Assembly: GCF_030527965.1 (NCBI RefSeq) | Contig: NZ_JAUMZU010000002.1 | Location: 1-64,000 of the forward strand | Direction: 5' to 3' | DNA from: Neisseria sp. | GTDB taxonomy: Bacteria > Pseudomonadota > Gammaproteobacteria > Burkholderiales > Neisseriaceae | Length of the DNA: 64,000 nucleotides | Shown: positions 9,194-17,408 of the stretch, piece after piece | Numbering within the stretch: the first letter of the stretch is position 1 | How the letters are laid out: the number at the start of each line of letters is the position of its first letter | Notes under the pieces: generated by a model | The model's input: the letters and a program-made list of their open reading frames with translations, nothing else | Databases searched by the model: none | What the model was told of the DNA's origin: nothing | Translations under genes and position numbers: made by a program

Positions 9194-9990
9194 TGAAAGA
9201 ATTGCATAAGACATCGTTTTGGGAATCGTTGATGATTCAAAAACGGGTTATCAACGCGCTTCTGTTACGTGAAATTATTACTCGTTATGGGAGAAACGAT
9301 ATTGGTTTTCTATGGCTTTTCATGGAACCTTTATTGATGACGCTAACGGTTGTTTTGATGTGGCAGTTTATTAGGGCTGATAGATATTCAACTTTAAATA
9401 TCTCTGCTTTTATTCTGACGGGCTATCCGATGGCTATGATGTGGCGTAATGCCTCCAATAGAGCTATCGGTGCAATCTCTGCTAATGCAAGCTTGCTTTA
9501 TCACCGGAATGTGCGTGTGTTGGATACGATATTGGCACGTATGTTGTTGGAAATCGCGGGCGCAACAATTGCGCAGATTGCGATTATGGGCGTATTTGTT
9601 TTGCTTGGATGGATGGATGCTCCTGTAGATATTTTTTATATGCTGATAGCTTGGTTTTTGATGGCGGTTTTTGCTATTGGGTTAGGATTGCTAATTTGTT
9701 CGATTGCATTTAATTTTGATATTTTTGGGAAGCTTTGGGGTACGTTTAGCTTTATTTTGTTACCGTTGTCAGGCGTGTTTTTCTTTGTTTACACTTTGCC
9801 GCAACAGGCGAGGGAATATGCTTTATTGATTCCAATGGTAAATTGCACAGAGATGTTCCGTCATGGTTATTTTGGTAATTCGATCGTAACTTATGAAAAT
9901 GTCTGGTTTATTGTTATTTGTGATTTGATTTTACTGTTTTTGGGTTTGGCAATGGTCAATAATTTCAGTAAAGGTGTTGAGCCACAATGA
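9193..9990 (+). CDS. ctrC: capsule ABC transporter permease CtrC
   Basis: A 265-residue ABC-2 type permease (KpsM/CtrC) forming the inner-membrane pore through which lipid-linked capsule passes. About six hydrophobic segments are visible, starting around residue 40 ([19 protein letters not shown]) and ending at 240-258. The N-terminal cytoplasmic part contains [18 protein letters not shown], a typical KpsM-family start. Its start overlaps the ctrB stop by one base and its stop overlaps the ctrD start (ATGA), indicating a tightly coupled operon. Confidence 0.95.
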   Translation: MKELHKTSFWESLMIQKRVINALLLREIITRYGRNDIGFLWLFMEPLLMTLTVVLMWQFIRADRYSTLNISAFILTGYPMAMMWRNASNRAIGAISANASLLYHRNVRVLDTILARMLLEIAGATIAQIAIMGVFVLLGWMDAPVDIFYMLIAWFLMAVFAIGLGLLICSIAFNFDIFGKLWGTFSFILLPLSGVFFFVYTLPQQAREYALLIPMVNCTEMFRHGYFGNSIVTYENVWFIVICDLILLFLGLAMVNNFSKGVEPQ

Positions 9991-10637
9991 TTTCTGTAGA
10001 GAACGTATCGAAACAGTACCGAACACGCAGTGGTTGGCGCATGGTTTTGCATGATATTAATTTTCGACTGGAAAAAGGTGAAAAAATCGGCATTTTGGGG
10101 CGGAATGGCGCGGGAAAGTCTACCTTAATCCGTTTGATTAGTGGGGTGGAACCACCTACTTCCGGTGAAATTAAACGTACGATGAGTATCTCTTGGCCGT
10201 TGGCATTTAGCGGTGCGTTTCAGGGTAGCTTGACGGGTATGGATAATCTTCGTTTCATATGCCGAATTTATAATGTTGATATCGACTATGTAAAAGATTT
10301 TACTGAAGAGTTCTCCGAACTGGGTCAGTATCTTTATGAGCCTGTAAAGCGTTATTCGTCGGGTATGAAAGCGCGATTGGCATTTGCGCTGTCTTTGGCT
10401 GTGGAATTTGACTGCTATTTAATTGATGAAGTGATTGCGGTGGGAGACTCGCGTTTTTCTGAAAAATGTAAATATGAGCTGTTTGACCGTCGTAAAGATC
10501 GTTCGATTATTTTGGTTTCGCATAGCCATAGCGCAATGAAGCAGTATTGCGATAATGCGATGGTACTGGAGGCGGGTCATTTGCATAGGTTTGAAACGAT
10601 GGATAAGGCTTATGAATACTATAACGCGCATCTGTAG
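9987..10637 (+). CDS. ctrD: capsule ABC transporter ATP-binding protein CtrD
   Basis: A 216-residue ATPase (KpsT/CtrD) that powers capsule export with CtrC. Walker A is GRNGAGKS (about residues 38-45), the ABC signature is [13 protein letters not shown] (about 122-134) and Walker B is [12 protein letters not shown], with a switch histidine in VSHSH. The start codon is inside the ctrC stop (ATGA overlap). It is the last gene of the export operon; no strong hairpin is visible before mdaB 91 bp downstream, so some read-through is possible. Capsule translocation genes usually found with this set (ctrE/ctrF, lipA/lipB) are not in the window. Confidence 0.95.
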   Translation: MISVENVSKQYRTRSGWRMVLHDINFRLEKGEKIGILGRNGAGKSTLIRLISGVEPPTSGEIKRTMSISWPLAFSGAFQGSLTGMDNLRFICRIYNVDIDYVKDFTEEFSELGQYLYEPVKRYSSGMKARLAFALSLAVEFDCYLIDEVIAVGDSRFSEKCKYELFDRRKDRSIILVSHSHSAMKQYCDNAMVLEAGHLHRFETMDKAYEYYNAHL

Positions 10638-10728
10638 CAATAAATGAACGTGTTCTTTGCATCTTCAGGTTGTTTATAATTAACTAGACTTCATGGATTA
10701 ATACACGAAATTATCTCAAAGGAATGTT

Positions 10729-11310
10729 ATGCGGATTCTTCTTCTGGATGGTGGTGCAGCTTTTGGCCCTTCTCAAGGGCGGTTGAATCATACTTTGCAG
10801 GCTTGTGCTCGGGATACGCTTGTTGGGCTTGGTCATGAGGTTTGTGAAACTGTTCTTGCCGATGAATATGATCCGCAGGAAGAGGTAGGTAAATTTCTGT
10901 GGATGGATGCAGTAATTTGGCAGATGCCGGCTTGGTGGATGGGTGAACCGTGGTTTATCAAGGCTTACATTGACAAGGTTTTTTCTGCGGGGCTCGGCAA
11001 ACTCTGGCAAAGTGATGGTCGGCATAGTGCAACGCCAACGGAGGGTTATGGTACGGGCGGTTTGCTGCAGGGTAAAAAGCATATGCTTTCGCTAACTTGG
11101 AATGCGCCGATGGAAGCGTTTACCCGACCGGGGGATTTTTTCGAGGGCGTTGGTGTGGATGCTGTGTATTTGCATTTTCATAAAGCAAATGAGTTTTTGG
11201 GTTTGCAGGCATTGCCGACGTTTATCTGTAGCGATGTTGTTAAGAACCCGCAGGTGGAGCGTTATCTCAAAGATTATCGTGCACATTTGCAAGAAATTTT
11301 TGCCGCATAA
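10729..11310 (+). CDS. mdaB: NAD(P)H:quinone oxidoreductase MdaB
   Basis: A 193-residue flavodoxin-fold enzyme of the MdaB family, the same length as E. coli MdaB and very similar to it: DAVIWQMPAWWMGEPW, AYIDKVF, YGTGGLLQGKKHMLSLTWN and HKANEFLGLQALPTF. MdaB uses FAD to reduce quinones by two electrons and protects against oxidative stress. The ATG at 10729 follows an AAAGGAA ribosome binding site with good spacing. It follows the capsule export operon on the same strand, and an inverted uptake-sequence pair lies about 165 bp after its stop as a probable terminator. Confidence 0.93.
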   Translation: MRILLLDGGAAFGPSQGRLNHTLQACARDTLVGLGHEVCETVLADEYDPQEEVGKFLWMDAVIWQMPAWWMGEPWFIKAYIDKVFSAGLGKLWQSDGRHSATPTEGYGTGGLLQGKKHMLSLTWNAPMEAFTRPGDFFEGVGVDAVYLHFHKANEFLGLQALPTFICSDVVKNPQVERYLKDYRAHLQEIFAA

Positions 11311-11476
11311 TCCAGACTGTTTTATCAATTATAGATTGCTGTTTGATTATGAAAAGCTTGCTTTGTGGGCTTTTGTTTTGAGCCGTTAAAGCAACGTGAT
11401 TTATCGTTGATCTGTATGATGGTTTGTGATTGTGGCAAGAGTTTCATATTGCCAAAGATGAATTGGCTAGATTATT

Positions 11477-11513
11477 AAATGCCTGTCTGAAAAATATTTT
11501 CAGACAGGCATTT
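11477..11513. terminator. inverted DUS pair, bidirectional terminator
   Basis: Two uptake sequences face each other (TGCCTGTCTGAA and its complement) to form a 17-bp perfect stem around a 3-base loop, with T runs on the distal side. It lies between convergent mdaB and the small lipoprotein gene, so it can terminate both. Confidence 0.8.
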
Positions 11514-11534
11514 TTGATTGGAATATTGGGTTGT

Positions 11535-11666
11535 CTATCGGCTGGTATGACTGGTTTCTACGCCGCCTTTTATTTCGCCGTAGGCTTGCGTAGTGCTGTT
11601 TGAGCTGTTGGAGGTGCAGGCAGCCAGGCATAAGCCGAGCAGGGCGGTGAGGCATAGTTTTTTCAT
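11535..11666 (-). CDS. small lipoprotein, unknown function
   Basis: A 43-residue product too short for routine ORF lists. It begins MKKLCLTALLGLCLAAC, a complete lipoprotein signal peptide with lipobox LAAC (Cys17), followed by a short Ser/Thr/Asn-rich mature region ending in GEIKGGVETSHTSR. The start is supported by an AAGGAGAAAAA ribosome binding site immediately upstream. It lies 42 bp upstream of the minus-strand mnmE stop, i.e. downstream of mnmE in the same direction, so it may be cotranscribed with it. Function unknown; the signal peptide and ribosome site argue that it is real. Confidence 0.75.
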   Translation of the reverse strand: MKKLCLTALLGLCLAACTSNSSNSTTQAYGEIKGGVETSHTSR

Positions 11667-11708
11667 TTTTTCTCCTTGTTTATATTGAGGAAATGAGGTT
11701 TGATTTTA

Positions 11709-13076
11709 TCACTTGCCGATACAGAAGCGGGAAAAAATAACGCCGAGCAGGTCGTCGGAGGTAAATTCGCCGGTGATTTCATTGCATGCGTGTTGGGCTA
11801 AACGGAGGTGCTCGGCCAAAAGTTCGAGTTGCTGGTTGTTGCACAATGCGGCGTTTTGCAGCTCGTTTTGGGCGTTATGCAAGGCGGTGAGGTGACGGCT
11901 GCGGGCGAGAAATAGCCCTTCGCTTTCCCCTTGCCAGCCGATTTCTTGCAGCAATGCTTGTTTGAGCAAATCCAAACCTGAACCGGTTTTGGCGGAGAGC
12001 TTGATGAGTGTGTCGGTGCCGCTCAGGCTTAGATGCCTGTCTGAAAAAAGGCCGGTTGGTTCGCCGGTTAAATCGGTTTTGTTATGTATTTCAATTTTTT
12101 TTAGATGCTCGGGTAAACCGCAGAGAACCGCTTGGGTTTTGGCATTGATGCCTTCGCGAGGGTCGACGAGAATCAGGGCAACGTCTGCATTTTGTACGGC
12201 TTTGCGGCTGCGCTCAATGCCGATTTGTTCTACTTTATCTTCGGTTTCGCGTAGACCTGCGGTATCGATGATGTGCACGGGAACGCCGTCGAGAGTGATT
12301 TGTTCGCGTACGGTGTCGCGGGTGGTGCCGGCAATCTCGGTAACAATGGCGATGTCGTCTCCTGCCAAGGCATTGAGCAAGCTGGATTTTCCGACGTTTG
12401 GTGCGCCGATGAGCACCACGCTCATGCCGTCGCGCAGGATGGCGCCTTGCTCGGCGCTTTGTAATACGGTTTGCAAGCGGTTTTGCAGCATGGACAGTTT
12501 GCCGCTGGCGTCGGCAGCCTCGAGAAAATCAATGTCTTCTTCTGGGAAGTCCAACGTGGCTTCGACTAGCATGCGCAGCGTGATTAAATCATCCACCAGT
12601 GTGTGGATATGCTGAGAGAATGCGCCTTTGAGCGAGCGCACGGCCATTCGGGCGGCTGATTGGCTGGCGGCATCAATCAGGTCGGCTACGCTCTCGGCTT
12701 GAGCCAGGTCGATTTTATTGTTGAGAAAGGCGCGTTTGGTAAACTCGCCCGGCTCGGCCAGTTTAGCGCCGAGCTCCAAACAGCGTGCCAGCAGCATTTG
12801 CATGACTACCGGCCCGCCGTGCCCTTGCAGCTCAATCACATCTTCGCCGGTAAAACTGGAGGGGGCGGGGAAGTGGAGTAGCAGGCCGTTGTCGATGGCT
12901 TGGCCGTCTGCATTGAGAAAGTCGGTATAGAGGGCGGTGCGCGGCGCAGGTGTTTTCCCGCCGCTGATTTGTTTGGCCAACGGCAGCAGGTTTTTGCCGG
13001 AAAGCCGGATAACGCCGACGCCGCCTCGCCCGGGGGCAGTGGCAATGGCGGCGATGGTGGGGTTGGTTGGTGGCAT
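11709..13076 (-). CDS. mnmE: tRNA modification GTPase MnmE (TrmE)
   Basis: The 455-residue product is the GTPase that, with MnmG, installs the 5-carboxymethylaminomethyl modification at wobble uridine of certain tRNAs. The N-terminal folate-binding domain begins [21 protein letters not shown]; the G domain has [14 protein letters not shown] (G1), DTAGLRE (G3) and HNKTDL (G4); the protein ends with the family C-terminal CIGK motif. An uptake sequence lies inside the gene (12034-12045) and is read as FSDRH within [12 protein letters not shown]. Length and motifs are complete. Confidence 0.97.
   Translation of the reverse strand: MPPTNPTIAAIATAPGRGGVGVIRLSGKNLLPLAKQISGGKTPAPRTALYTDFLNADGQAIDNGLLLHFPAPSSFTGEDVIELQGHGGPVVMQMLLARCLELGAKLAEPGEFTKRAFLNNKIDLAQAESVADLIDAASQSAARMAVRSLKGAFSQHIHTLVDDLITLRMLVEATLDFPEEDIDFLEAADASGKLSMLQNRLQTVLQSAEQGAILRDGMSVVLIGAPNVGKSSLLNALAGDDIAIVTEIAGTTRDTVREQITLDGVPVHIIDTAGLRETEDKVEQIGIERSRKAVQNADVALILVDPREGINAKTQAVLCGLPEHLKKIEIHNKTDLTGEPTGLFSDRHLSLSGTDTLIKLSAKTGSGLDLLKQALLQEIGWQGESEGLFLARSRHLTALHNAQNELQNAALCNNQQLELLAEHLRLAQHACNEITGEFTSDDLLGVIFSRFCIGK
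12034..12045 (+). repeat. wad-type DNA uptake sequence inside mnmE
   Basis: A perfect TGCCTGTCTGAA inside coding sequence. On the mnmE strand it encodes the residues FSDRH in the linker after the G4 motif. It shows that the word is tolerated in coding sequence and not only at terminators. Confidence 0.85.
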
Positions 13077-13282
13077 GAGTATGAGCTCTTAAAAGACTGG
13101 CTCGAATTATAGCAAGCATCTCGATGCCTGTCTGAAAACGCTATGGCTTGGTTTGAGAGCAGGATGGTGCGATTTGCATTCTATTCGCATGGGTTTTGAT
13201 ATTGAAATGTTTGTCTGAAAGCTTGAATGTGATGCGATGATTTGTGATAAATCAAAAGGCTTGTATGCTTTTGTGTTTTTTC

Positions 13283-13311
13283 TTGTTTTGATTCATGACT
13301 TGTAATACAAT
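13283..13311 (+). promoter_or_regulatory. sigma-70-type promoter of the LacI-family regulator gene
   Basis: A -35 box TTGTTT (13283-13288) and a -10 box TACAAT (13306-13311) are separated by exactly 17 bp, upstream of the regulator gene at 13378. The predicted transcription start falls at about 13318-13320, at the edge of the palindromic operator. Apart from these sites and one uptake sequence at 13125-13136, the 13077-13377 gap holds nothing else recognisable. Confidence 0.7.
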
Positions 13312-13319
13312 TTTGCCCC

Positions 13320-13337
13320 AATGACACCGATGTCATT
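13320..13337. promoter_or_regulatory. palindromic operator for the LacI-family regulator (predicted autoregulation)
   Basis: The sequence AATGACACCGATGTCATT is an 18-bp near-perfect palindrome: seven-base arms AATGACA/TGTCATT with a central CG. A central CG in a 14-18 bp palindrome is typical of LacI-family operators, and the arms resemble remembered NagR-type boxes of Xanthomonas. It overlaps the predicted transcription start of the promoter at 13283-13311, the classic position for repression. No second copy was found before the transporter gene. Confidence 0.7.
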
Positions 13338-13377
13338 TAAATTGCGTAAATAACTTTCAAACACAGCTGGATGGCTT

Positions 13378-14415
13378 ATGGCGACGATTTATGACGTGGC
13401 GCGTTTGGCGGGCGTTTCTCCGAAAACGGTCAGCCGCGTGTTGAATAATGACGCTCCCGTCAAAGAAGTTACCCGACGTGAAGTAGAAAAAGCGATTGCT
13501 CAATTGGGTTATGTGCCGTCTTCTGCGGCACGTACCATGCGTTCGCATCGTTCCGGTTTGATTGGCGTGATTACCGGCGCAGTGTCGCACGTGTCGGAGG
13601 AGGCGGAAGAGCGGGGCTTGCCCGATATGTTTTTGGTGCAGGGCGCGCAGCAGGTGGTGGCCGAAACCGGTAAAACGTTGATTATTGCCGATACCGGCGA
13701 TAAGGCGGATCGGGTGTCGGATCTTATTCGTACGTTTATGCAATATCGGGTGGAAGGCGTTTTGTATGTGGCGGAGCACCATCAGCGCGTGGATTTGACC
13801 GGTTTACATGCCGATTTCCCTTTGGTTTTGCTCAATTGTTTTGATGATGAAGGCACGCCTGCGGTGGTGCCCGACGATGAAGCCGGGCAATACGAATTAA
13901 CAAAAAAAATCATTGCCAGCGGTCATCGTCGGATTGGTTATCTGACTTTGCCGGAAAATATCGTAGCGACGCGTTTGCGTTTGAACGGATATAAAGCGGC
14001 TTTGGCGGAAGCGGGTATTGCGTATGACGAAAGACTGGTGGTAACCGGATACACTGATCGCAGCAACCGGAGCTCGGATTTGCTGTGTGCGATTAATAAA
14101 ATATTGAATCAAACGCAGCAGCCTACGGTTTTGTGCTGCGGCAACGATGAAATGGCTTTGCGTGTTTACGGCATGCTGCGTACGCGCGGGATTAAGGTGC
14201 CGGAAGATATTTCGGTGGCCGGTTACGACAACTACCGTTTGGTTACGGAAACCTTATTTCCGCCTTTGAGCAGCGCTGAATTGCCTTATACGCAAATGGG
14301 AAGGCAGGCGGCGCAGATGTTGTTGCAGATGATTGAAGGTAAAGAATTGCCGCCGGTTAATCCGGTTAGGGTTTCCGGAGCGGTATTCTGGCGCGATTCG
14401 GTGCTGGGGCATTAA
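13378..14415 (+). CDS. LacI/GalR-family transcriptional regulator of sugar uptake
   Basis: A 345-residue LacI-family regulator. The N-terminal helix-turn-helix and hinge are textbook: ATIYDVARLAGVSPKTVSRVLNN, then YVPSSAARTMRS. The C-terminal periplasmic-binding-protein-like sensor domain (about 60-340) includes SHRSGLIGVIT and ISVAGYDNYRL. It lies 157 bp upstream of a co-oriented SLC45-type sugar transporter, with which it probably forms a sugar-responsive unit. The promoter carries an 18-bp palindrome at the transcription start, consistent with autoregulation. The effector sugar is unknown; in meningococcus a similar transporter sits with maltose phosphorylase, but no such enzyme is present here. 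Confidence 0.88.
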   Translation: MATIYDVARLAGVSPKTVSRVLNNDAPVKEVTRREVEKAIAQLGYVPSSAARTMRSHRSGLIGVITGAVSHVSEEAEERGLPDMFLVQGAQQVVAETGKTLIIADTGDKADRVSDLIRTFMQYRVEGVLYVAEHHQRVDLTGLHADFPLVLLNCFDDEGTPAVVPDDEAGQYELTKKIIASGHRRIGYLTLPENIVATRLRLNGYKAALAEAGIAYDERLVVTGYTDRSNRSSDLLCAINKILNQTQQPTVLCCGNDEMALRVYGMLRTRGIKVPEDISVAGYDNYRLVTETLFPPLSSAELPYTQMGRQAAQMLLQMIEGKELPPVNPVRVSGAVFWRDSVLGH

Positions 14416-14466
14416 ATGAATAATGGCGGATGTTTGTTTTTCAGACAGGCATTTGCGAAAAATAAA

Positions 14467-14487
14467 GCCGGTGGCTCAACGACCGGC
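14467..14487. other. short hairpin between regulator and transporter genes
   Basis: A six-bp perfect stem GCCGGT/ACCGGC around a nine-base loop lies 52 bp after the regulator stop. It has no T run, so it is a weak terminator at best; it could also be an mRNA element before the transporter gene. A single uptake sequence lies just upstream (about 14437-14448). Confidence 0.3.
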
Positions 14488-14572
14488 AACAGAAGTGATG
14501 CATACGGGTAATACGCTGCGAGCGCTAAGTTTCGCACAAATATTTTTCCAATAGATATCATGGAGCATCCTG

Positions 14573-15889
14573 ATGACAATGAACCAAAAAGTTGCCATGG
14601 CTTTCAGGCAGATTGTATTGATGAATTTCGGTTTTTTCGGAATTCAATATAGCTTTGGCCTTCAGCAAACCGCAGTTAACCCTTTGTATAGCTTTTTGAA
14701 TGCGAATCCTGATTCTTTGCCTGTTTTGAATATGGCAGGCCCGATTACCGGTTTGCTGGTGCAGCCGCTGATCGGCGCTTTGAGCGATCGAACGTGGATT
14801 AACGGTTTGGGGCGGCGTCGGCCTTATTTCTTAATCGGCGCTGTGGGATGCAGCATTTGTTTGTTTCTGTTCCCGCACGTTACTGCTTTGTGGATGGCTG
14901 TTTTGATGCTGTGGATGCTCGACATCAGTAACAACACCGCGATGGAACCTTACCGGGCCTTTATCGCCGATAAATTGCCAGAGGCGCAGCAGCCGACCGG
15001 TTTCTTAATGCAGTCTGTGTTTACCGGCTTGGGCATTACTTTGGCCAACGTATCGCTTTATTTCTTTAAACAGTGGATTGAAGGGACTTCCGAAGCGGGT
15101 ATTCCTTACTGGGTTTACGGTTCTTTCTATATCGGGGCCGTTTGTTCCATCGGCTCGGTTTTGATTTCTGTGTTTTCTACACCGGAAGACCGTCCTTCTG
15201 ACGAAGCATTAGCCGCTATGCGAGCCAAACCGCGCGGCTTGGGGCCGGCACTGGTTGAAATTTTCGAAGCCATCAAAGATATGCCGCGTGCTTTGTGGCA
15301 GCTGGCTCTGGTTTATTTGTTTCAATGGTATGCCATGTTTGTTTACTGGCAATATGTAACGCACAGTATCGCCCAATCGGTGTGGGGCGCGGCGGCCGAC
15401 AATAAAGAATTGTATGGCGAGGCGGTGGCTTGGACCGGCTTGGTCAACGGTTTTTATAATGTGGTTACTTTTATTTCAGCCTTCGGTTTGATGGTGTTGG
15501 CGAAAAAATATTCAGCAAAAGCCGTACACGCGTTTGCCGTATCTTTGGCGGCACTGGCTTTGTTCATTTTTCCGCATATCAGTAATAAATGGTTGTTATT
15601 CGTGCCGATGATTGGTTTCGGTATTTCTTGGGCGAGCATTATGGGCGTGCCGTTTTTGATTGCGGTGGCTGAAGTGCCTAAAGAGCGTTATGGTGTATAT
15701 ATGGGGATTATCAATATGATGATTGTGATTCCGATGTTGATTGAAACCGTAACTTTCGGTTGGATATACCGCGTGTTCTTGGGTACCAATCCGGCTTATG
15801 CAATGATGTTCTCCGGTGCGTTGCTGGGCTTGGCTGCATTGTGTACATTGATGATTAAAACCAGCCAAAAACCGGAGTTGAGCGCTTAA
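14573..15889 (+). CDS. MFS sugar transporter, SLC45/GPH-like
   Basis: A 438-residue major facilitator superfamily transporter with about twelve hydrophobic segments. The start shows [20 protein letters not shown], then [20 protein letters not shown] and [11 protein letters not shown], the R-rich loop 2-3 motif of sucrose/maltose proton symporters. The ATG at 14573 is preceded by TGGAG with seven-base spacing. Similar transporters in Neisseria (the meningococcal protein near maltose phosphorylase) are annotated as maltose or general sugar importers. The adjacent LacI-family regulator supports sugar-dependent expression. Substrate not determinable from sequence. Confidence 0.85.
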   Translation: MTMNQKVAMAFRQIVLMNFGFFGIQYSFGLQQTAVNPLYSFLNANPDSLPVLNMAGPITGLLVQPLIGALSDRTWINGLGRRRPYFLIGAVGCSICLFLFPHVTALWMAVLMLWMLDISNNTAMEPYRAFIADKLPEAQQPTGFLMQSVFTGLGITLANVSLYFFKQWIEGTSEAGIPYWVYGSFYIGAVCSIGSVLISVFSTPEDRPSDEALAAMRAKPRGLGPALVEIFEAIKDMPRALWQLALVYLFQWYAMFVYWQYVTHSIAQSVWGAAADNKELYGEAVAWTGLVNGFYNVVTFISAFGLMVLAKKYSAKAVHAFAVSLAALALFIFPHISNKWLLFVPMIGFGISWASIMGVPFLIAVAEVPKERYGVYMGIINMMIVIPMLIETVTFGWIYRVFLGTNPAYAMMFSGALLGLAALCTLMIKTSQKPELSA

Positions 15890-15911
15890 CCCGCATGGGT
15901 TCGGTTGGTTA

Positions 15912-15947
15912 AAAATGCCTGTCTGACAAAATTCAGACAGGCATTTT
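15912..15947. terminator. inverted DUS pair terminator between convergent genes
   Basis: A 15-bp perfect stem made of two facing uptake-like words, with A/T runs outside, lies between the transporter (plus) and the M50 protease gene (minus). One arm is a perfect uptake word, the other has one mismatch (TGCCTGTCTGAC). Confidence 0.75.
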
Positions 15948-15977
15948 GTTTGGCGTTCGGAATAAAAAGCCGGCGGC

Positions 15978-16625
15978 TTACCTCATGCCTAAAACACTTA
16001 AAATTAGGCCGACGATGGCATGGTAGAAAGGCGCCATGATGATTCCCAACAGGCCGGTGGCCAATAGGATAAGCAGTATCCATGTGCCGTAAGGTTCGAT
16101 TTTATGAAACTTGATGGATGCGCGTGTGGGGAGAAAGCTGTCGATAATGCGGCCGCCGTCCAACGGCAGAATGGGTAGCATGTTGAGCACGAATAAGCTG
16201 ACGTTGATGCTGACGCCATAAATAGCCATGCCGCTCATGGCTTCTTGAAAATTATCCGGCACCCATGCCGCTGCTGCCAGCGCGATACCCCAGCCGAAAG
16301 CCATAATCAAGTTGGATAAAGGGCCGGCGAATGCGACGATGCGCAGGCCCATGCGTATATTGCGGAAATTGCGGGGGATAATCGGTACCGGCTTGGCCCA
16401 ACCGAATAGGAAGGGCGTAACCGTAAACATAATCAAGGGTACGATGATGGTGCCGACCAAATCGATGTGGGCCAGCGGATTTAGTGTCAAACGCCCAAGC
16501 TGTTCGGCCGTGCGGTCGCCCCAATAGCGGGCAGCATAGCCGTGCGCCGCTTCGTGTACGGTAATCGCCAATAAGATGGGTAGAACGGCGAGGAGGAACT
16601 CGGCAAGATGGAATTGTTGGAACAT
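15978..16625 (-). CDS. M50-family site-2-type membrane metalloprotease
   Basis: A 215-residue integral membrane protein with the zinc-binding HEAAH motif at residues 24-28 and the second M50 signature NMLPILPLDGGRI near residues 150-162, which supplies the catalytic aspartate. Several transmembrane helices flank these motifs and no PDZ domain is present, so this is the short group (YwhC/FtsH-like neighbourhood) of site-2 proteases. Substrate unknown. It is upstream of nothing on its strand in this block and is separated by 95 bp from yciO, which reads the same way. Confidence 0.88.
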   Translation of the reverse strand: MFQQFHLAEFLLAVLPILLAITVHEAAHGYAARYWGDRTAEQLGRLTLNPLAHIDLVGTIIVPLIMFTVTPFLFGWAKPVPIIPRNFRNIRMGLRIVAFAGPLSNLIMAFGWGIALAAAAWVPDNFQEAMSGMAIYGVSINVSLFVLNMLPILPLDGGRIIDSFLPTRASIKFHKIEPYGTWILLILLATGLLGIIMAPFYHAIVGLILSVLGMR

Positions 16626-16720
16626 GCTTTACCTTGTTGTAATGGTTTTCTCTTGTGTGCGCTCCGAGTGCCTAGATGAGATGCAGGGCAGGCGGAGCGC
16701 CTGCTTTTTTCAGACAGGCA

Positions 16721-17341
16721 TTATAAACCGAACAGTGTTTTGTCGCCTTTGCCTTCGCGTATCAGTGATACGCCGTCGGTCATATCGATTACCGTCGTCG
16801 GTTCGGTGCCGCACCAGCCGCCGTCGATAATCAAATCTACGCTGTGTTCCAGCCGGTCGCGGATTTCGTACGGGTCGCTAAGGGGTTCGCCGTCTTCAGG
16901 AAGCATGAGGGTACAGCTGAGCAGCGGTTCGCCTAATTCTTGCAACAGTGCGAGTGCGATTTTATTGTCGGGTACGCGTAGGCCGATGGTTTTGCGTTTG
17001 GGATGCAGAGTGCGGTTGGGCACTTCTTTGGTGGCTTGCAAAATAAAGGTGTAGCTACCGGGCGTGGCGGCTTTGAGCTGGCGGAACTGGCTGTTGTCGA
17101 CCTTGGCGTATGTGCCCAATTCGCTCAGGTCGGCACACATGAGCGTAAGGTGGTGTTTCTGGTCAATCTGGCGGATGCGCAGGATGCGCTCCATTGCGTC
17201 TTTGTCGCCCAGATGGCAGCCGAGGGCGTAGCAGGAATCGGTGGGGTAAACCACGATGCCGCCTTGTTTAATGATTTCGGCGGCCTGCTTGAGCAGGCGC
17301 TCTTGCGGGTTTTCGGGGTGGATGGCGAAAAATTGTGCCAT
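16721..17341 (-). CDS. yciO: Sua5/YciO/YrdC-family protein (YciO type)
   Basis: A 206-residue protein of the threonylcarbamoyl-AMP synthase superfamily. The core motif KQGGIVVYPTDSCYALGC and later RKTIGLRVPDN and PTTVIDMTDG are typical of the YciO subgroup. Sua5/TsaC members make the threonylcarbamoyl-AMP used for tRNA t6A; the role of YciO itself is less clear. Length fits YciO (about 206 residues). It lies between the M50 protease gene and the patatin gene, all on the minus strand, with single uptake sequences on both sides. Confidence 0.85.
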   Translation of the reverse strand: MAQFFAIHPENPQERLLKQAAEIIKQGGIVVYPTDSCYALGCHLGDKDAMERILRIRQIDQKHHLTLMCADLSELGTYAKVDNSQFRQLKAATPGSYTFILQATKEVPNRTLHPKRKTIGLRVPDNKIALALLQELGEPLLSCTLMLPEDGEPLSDPYEIRDRLEHSVDLIIDGGWCGTEPTTVIDMTDGVSLIREGKGDKTLFGL

Positions 17342-17408
17342 GGGGGTTCCTTATGGTGATAATGCGTTTTTCAGACAGGCATAAATATGATTGCAGATGC
17401 TTGGAATA

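Noticed and set aside
10711-11082. Minus-strand frame overlapping mdaB
   Set aside because: Antisense to a clearly conserved enzyme and without a start context.
11962-12615. 217-codon plus-strand frame inside mnmE
   Set aside because: Antisense shadow of the MnmE G domain with Ser/Arg-rich low-quality sequence.
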